Source of the DNA: Rhodospirillaceae bacterium CCH5-H10
Lineage (GTDB): Bacteria; Pseudomonadota; Alphaproteobacteria; Reyranellales; Reyranellaceae
Direction: 5' to 3'
Assembly: GCA_001557035.1 (NCBI GenBank)
Contig: LSKJ01000132.1
Coordinates: 1-17,456, forward strand
DNA: 17,456 nucleotides
The notes below the pieces were generated by a model that saw only the letters and a list, made by a program, of their open reading frames with translations, did not search any database and had not been told where the DNA came from. The position numbers and the translations under genes are program-made. Position 1 is the first letter of the stretch. Each line of letters begins with the position of its first letter. Shown here piece after piece: positions 15,364 through 17,456 of this stretch.

Positions 15364-16605
15364 TCAGGTGTATTTGCGCACATCGTCGATCACTTTGCCG
15401 TCGTTGGGCAGGCTGCCAGGCGCCACGAATTCGACCCGTCCGCGCACCTTGCAGACGCTCTGTACGTTGTCTTCCACCGACTTGGCCAACTCGGTGGAGC
15501 CACCCGCAAGCTCAGCCTTCAGGGTCATCACGTCCTGCTGATCGACCCAGTCGACGACTAGCCGCAGACGGCCCAGCTCGGAATGCCGGCGTGCGATCAG
15601 CGCAATCTGTTCTGGGTCGACAAACATGCCCTTGACCTTGGTGCGCTGGTCGGCGCGCCCCATCCAACCCTTGATGCGCATATTCGTTCGGCCGCAGGGG
15701 CTGATGCCGGGCAGCACCGTAGACAGGTCGCCGGTGCCGAAGCGCACCAGTGGATAGGCCTTGCTGAAAGTCGTGACGACCACCTCGCCAACGTCACCGT
15801 CGGCAACGAGATCACCGGTTCCGGGCCGCACGATCTCTACCACCACGCCCTCATCGACGATCATGCCCTCGAGTGCCTGGGACTCGTAGGCGATCGTACC
15901 GAGATCGGCCGTGCCGTAGCTCTGTAAAGTTGAGATGCCGTGGTCGCGGAACATCTGGCGCAGTGAAGGCGGCAGCGCCTCGGCGCCGACGAACGCGTTG
16001 CGGATCGACGATATGTCCTTCCCGAGCTCAACGGCTTTCTCGAGAAGGATCTTCAGGAACGACGGCGTGCCTACATAGCCGACCGGCCGGATGGCCTCGA
16101 TGGCGTCGAGCTGCAACTCGGTCTGGCCGACGCCGCCCGGCACCACGATGCAGCCCAACGCCCGCGCCGCCGTCTCCATCATGATCCCGGCCGGTGTAAG
16201 GTGGTATGAGAAGGTATTATGGACGATATCACCGGCGCGGAAACCTGCCGCGTACATGGCCCGCGCACCGCGGAAATAGTCCTTTTCAACGGTGTCGATC
16301 TCGAAGATCGGGCCTGGCGACATGAAAATGTGCTGGACCTGCGCGAGCGGCACACCGAGCAGCCCACCCATCGGCGGTTTCTTCTTCTGCACGGCACCAA
16401 GATTCCCTTTACGCAGCACCGGGAGTCTGGCGAGCGCAGCGCGGCCGGTCACTGCGGCTGGGTCAACGTCCTTCAGCCATTCAGCAAAGAACGGCGCATT
16501 GGTCTTGGCATGCGTGATTTGGGCCCGGAGGGCGGCGGCCAACGCCATTTCCCGTTCCTCGGCCGAACGTGTTTCAAGAGTGTCGAAGTATCCGGTGCGT
16601 TCCAT
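15364..16605 (-). CDS. PaaK-like phenylacetate-CoA ligase family (adenylate-forming) protein
   Basis: A 413-residue adenylate-forming enzyme of the PaaK family, expected to activate a carboxylic acid to acyl-CoA through an acyl-AMP. Seen: HAKTNAPFFAEWLKDVD near 32-48, SPGPIFEID at 96-104 where the phosphate-binding loop of classical members lies, HNTFSYHLTPAG near 129-140, SYGTADLGTIAYE at 229-241, FGTGDLS at 289-295 with the ribose-binding Asp293, GRADQRTKVKGMFVDPEQ hinge at 316-333, and LPNDGKVIDDVRKY near the C-terminus with Lys404 as the candidate catalytic lysine. Start ATG at 16605 has AGGGGCG about seven bases upstream. The in-frame ATG at 16638 adds an unconserved 11 residues. It heads the minus-strand set of catabolic genes, so it may supply their CoA-ester substrate. 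The acid is unknown; the non-canonical loop argues against simple phenylacetate. Confidence 0.88.
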   Translation of the reverse strand: MERTGYFDTLETRSAEEREMALAAALRAQITHAKTNAPFFAEWLKDVDPAAVTGRAALARLPVLRKGNLGAVQKKKPPMGGLLGVPLAQVQHIFMSPGPIFEIDTVEKDYFRGARAMYAAGFRAGDIVHNTFSYHLTPAGIMMETAARALGCIVVPGGVGQTELQLDAIEAIRPVGYVGTPSFLKILLEKAVELGKDISSIRNAFVGAEALPPSLRQMFRDHGISTLQSYGTADLGTIAYESQALEGMIVDEGVVVEIVRPGTGDLVADGDVGEVVVTTFSKAYPLVRFGTGDLSTVLPGISPCGRTNMRIKGWMGRADQRTKVKGMFVDPEQIALIARRHSELGRLRLVVDWVDQQDVMTLKAELAGGSTELAKSVEDNVQSVCKVRGRVEFVAPGSLPNDGKVIDDVRKYT

Positions 16606-16823
16606 ATCTAGCGCCCCTGTATGCGCGTATCCGAACATCCTCTAAGACCGCCAAAGTTTGCGGCATTGGCAGTGCTTGACGTAGCGCCGGGACTCGCATG
16701 AACCGACCGCGTTCAATCCGGGCTAGAATTCCTTGAAGCCGAAATTCTCGCGCAACTCTGGCCGCCGCTCCCCTCTAGCATTAGTCTGTATTATTGGTAT
16801 CGAACATTCATTAGAATTTCAAT
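16606..16823. promoter_or_regulatory. Divergent intergenic region, probable promoter zone
   Basis: The region lies between the minus-strand ligase start and the plus-strand remnant/MaoC pair. It changes from GC-rich near the ligase to clearly AT-rich from about 16780 (TATTATTGGTATCGAACATTC). That shift is compatible with a promoter for the rightward genes and perhaps for the leftward set. I cannot place -35 and -10 boxes or an operator with confidence. Confidence 0.3.
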
Positions 16824-17045
16824 ATGTGCAACCTTAAAATTATGAAGCGCCAGACCTATTATCTCGGCAAAGAAGACATTCATCGTAACGCGAAGCTCAA
16901 TCCCACAGACAAGAGGCTGCAATGGGAAATGATGCTAGGCAAACGGTTTTGAAGTTCGCGCACGATCAGGGCTATCACGACAACAAGCCTCTGAGTCCGC
17001 GCGATCGTCAAGCTTGGGACACGCGTTCGACCAGGCCTATATGGG
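16824..17045 (+). pseudogene. Unrecognised gene remnant split by a one-base deletion
   Basis: The first frame reads MKRQTYYLGKEDIHRNAKLN, then PTDKRLQWEMMLGKRF and a stop at 16950-16952. Adding one T to the TTTT run at 16947-16950 reads through as GKRFLKFAHDQGYHDNKPLS, then PRDRQAWDTRSTRPIWEN. Both halves have coherent, charged protein composition, which suggests a real gene that lost one base in a homopolymer. In-frame starts are at 16824 and 16842, but the protein may once have extended further upstream. I do not recognise the family. The restored frame would overlap the MaoC start slightly, as in an operon. It may also be a sequencing artefact. Confidence 0.4.
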
Positions 17046-17054
17046 AGAATTCAC

Positions 17055-17429
17055 ATGGACTACGTCGGCCTCGGACTGTTCTGGACTGATCTCAAGGTCG
17101 GTCAGAAGTTCCGCACGATCAATCGCACCATCACCGAGGCTGATCTGGTGAATTTCATCAATGCGACCGGGATGGTTGAGATGATCTTCACCGATGTGAC
17201 TTTTAGCGAACAATACGGTGCCATCGCGGGCCGTCCCGTACCGGGCGCCCTCTGCTACTGTTTCATCGAAGGCCTCCTGGTTCAGGCCACGATGCAGCAT
17301 ACCGGCCTCGCCATGCTGGAATCGACCATAAAGGTGCACGCTCCGACCAATGTCGGCGATACCATTCACGGTGAAGTGGAAGTGACCGCCATCCGGCCAA
17401 CGGTAAGCGCTAATTTCCCCGCACGTTGA
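17055..17429 (+). CDS. MaoC-like hot-dog-fold hydratase, apparently C-terminally truncated
   Basis: A 124-residue protein with the MaoC/FAS1-type hot-dog pattern: GLGLFWTDLKVGQKFRTINR, then ITEADLVNFINATGM, IFTDVTFSEQ, AIAGRPVPGALCYCFIEGLL and KVHAPTNVGDTIHGEVEVTA. Such proteins hydrate enoyl-CoAs or act as dehydratases. In canonical hydratases the motif is D-x4-H; here FTDVTFSEQ lacks the His, as in some divergent members near catabolic operons. The family usually continues about 25-30 residues beyond IRPT with a further strand (typically …RGLV…NQ.GE.V). Here IRPT is followed by VSANFPAR and a stop, so the last strand is lost by truncation or frameshift near 17400. Start ATG at 17055 follows GGGAGA by about eight bases. 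Activity is doubtful. Confidence 0.8.
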   Translation: MDYVGLGLFWTDLKVGQKFRTINRTITEADLVNFINATGMVEMIFTDVTFSEQYGAIAGRPVPGALCYCFIEGLLVQATMQHTGLAMLESTIKVHAPTNVGDTIHGEVEVTAIRPTVSANFPAR

Positions 17430-17456
17430 TGCCGCCTGTCGGCGTTTGATTTAGGC

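Noticed and set aside
1..17456. CRISPR arrays, tRNA or rRNA genes, defence systems
   Set aside because: No regularly spaced repeats, no recognisable tRNA/rRNA sequence and no defence-family proteins were seen.

Overview
The window looks like a GC-rich alphaproteobacterial accessory region. The support is a Bug/TctC-type receptor fragment, an IS630 type common in rhizobia-like genomes, and a RepB/ParB-type partition remnant. I cannot assign a genus from sequence alone. No rRNA, tRNA or CRISPR array is visible.

Layout. Positions 1-1690 are a patchwork of broken genes: a Bug-family receptor cut after about 48 residues, a frameshifted and 3'-truncated IS630 transposase, the 3' end of an unrecognised minus-strand gene, the C-terminal tail of an apparent IS1380-family transposase, and the C-terminal third of a flavin monooxygenase. 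Positions 1690-5963 hold an intact two-gene RND multidrug-type efflux operon (adaptor plus inner-membrane pump, ATGA overlap) with no outer-membrane channel or regulator beside it. Positions 5964-6436 carry a RepB/ParB C-terminal remnant on the minus strand.

From 6439 onward the window is a catabolic region. It holds a full-length Baeyer-Villiger-type monooxygenase (minus), an AT-rich upstream region with repeated TTCTAT/ATAGAA half-sites, an acyl-CoA synthetase pseudogene with a large internal deletion, an intact acyl-CoA dehydrogenase (plus), and an NtaA/DszA-type FMN monooxygenase (minus). Next come an N-terminal monooxygenase stub joined to a solute-binding-protein tail, then a co-directional minus-strand series: PaaK-like CoA ligase, SDR, acyl-CoA dehydrogenase, SDR. 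The right end has a frameshifted unknown gene and a MaoC-like protein that appears C-terminally truncated.

How they may work together (inference). The PaaK-like ligase would activate a carboxylic acid to its CoA thioester. The acyl-CoA dehydrogenases would desaturate it, a MaoC-type protein would hydrate it, and the SDRs would oxidise the alcohol. The Baeyer-Villiger and two-component FMN monooxygenases would insert oxygen into a ketone or ring intermediate. This set fits breakdown of an alicyclic, terpenoid or similar hydrophobic acid or ketone, with the RND pump possibly giving solvent tolerance. The substrate cannot be read from the DNA. The number of fragments suggests a region assembled by transfer and now decaying.
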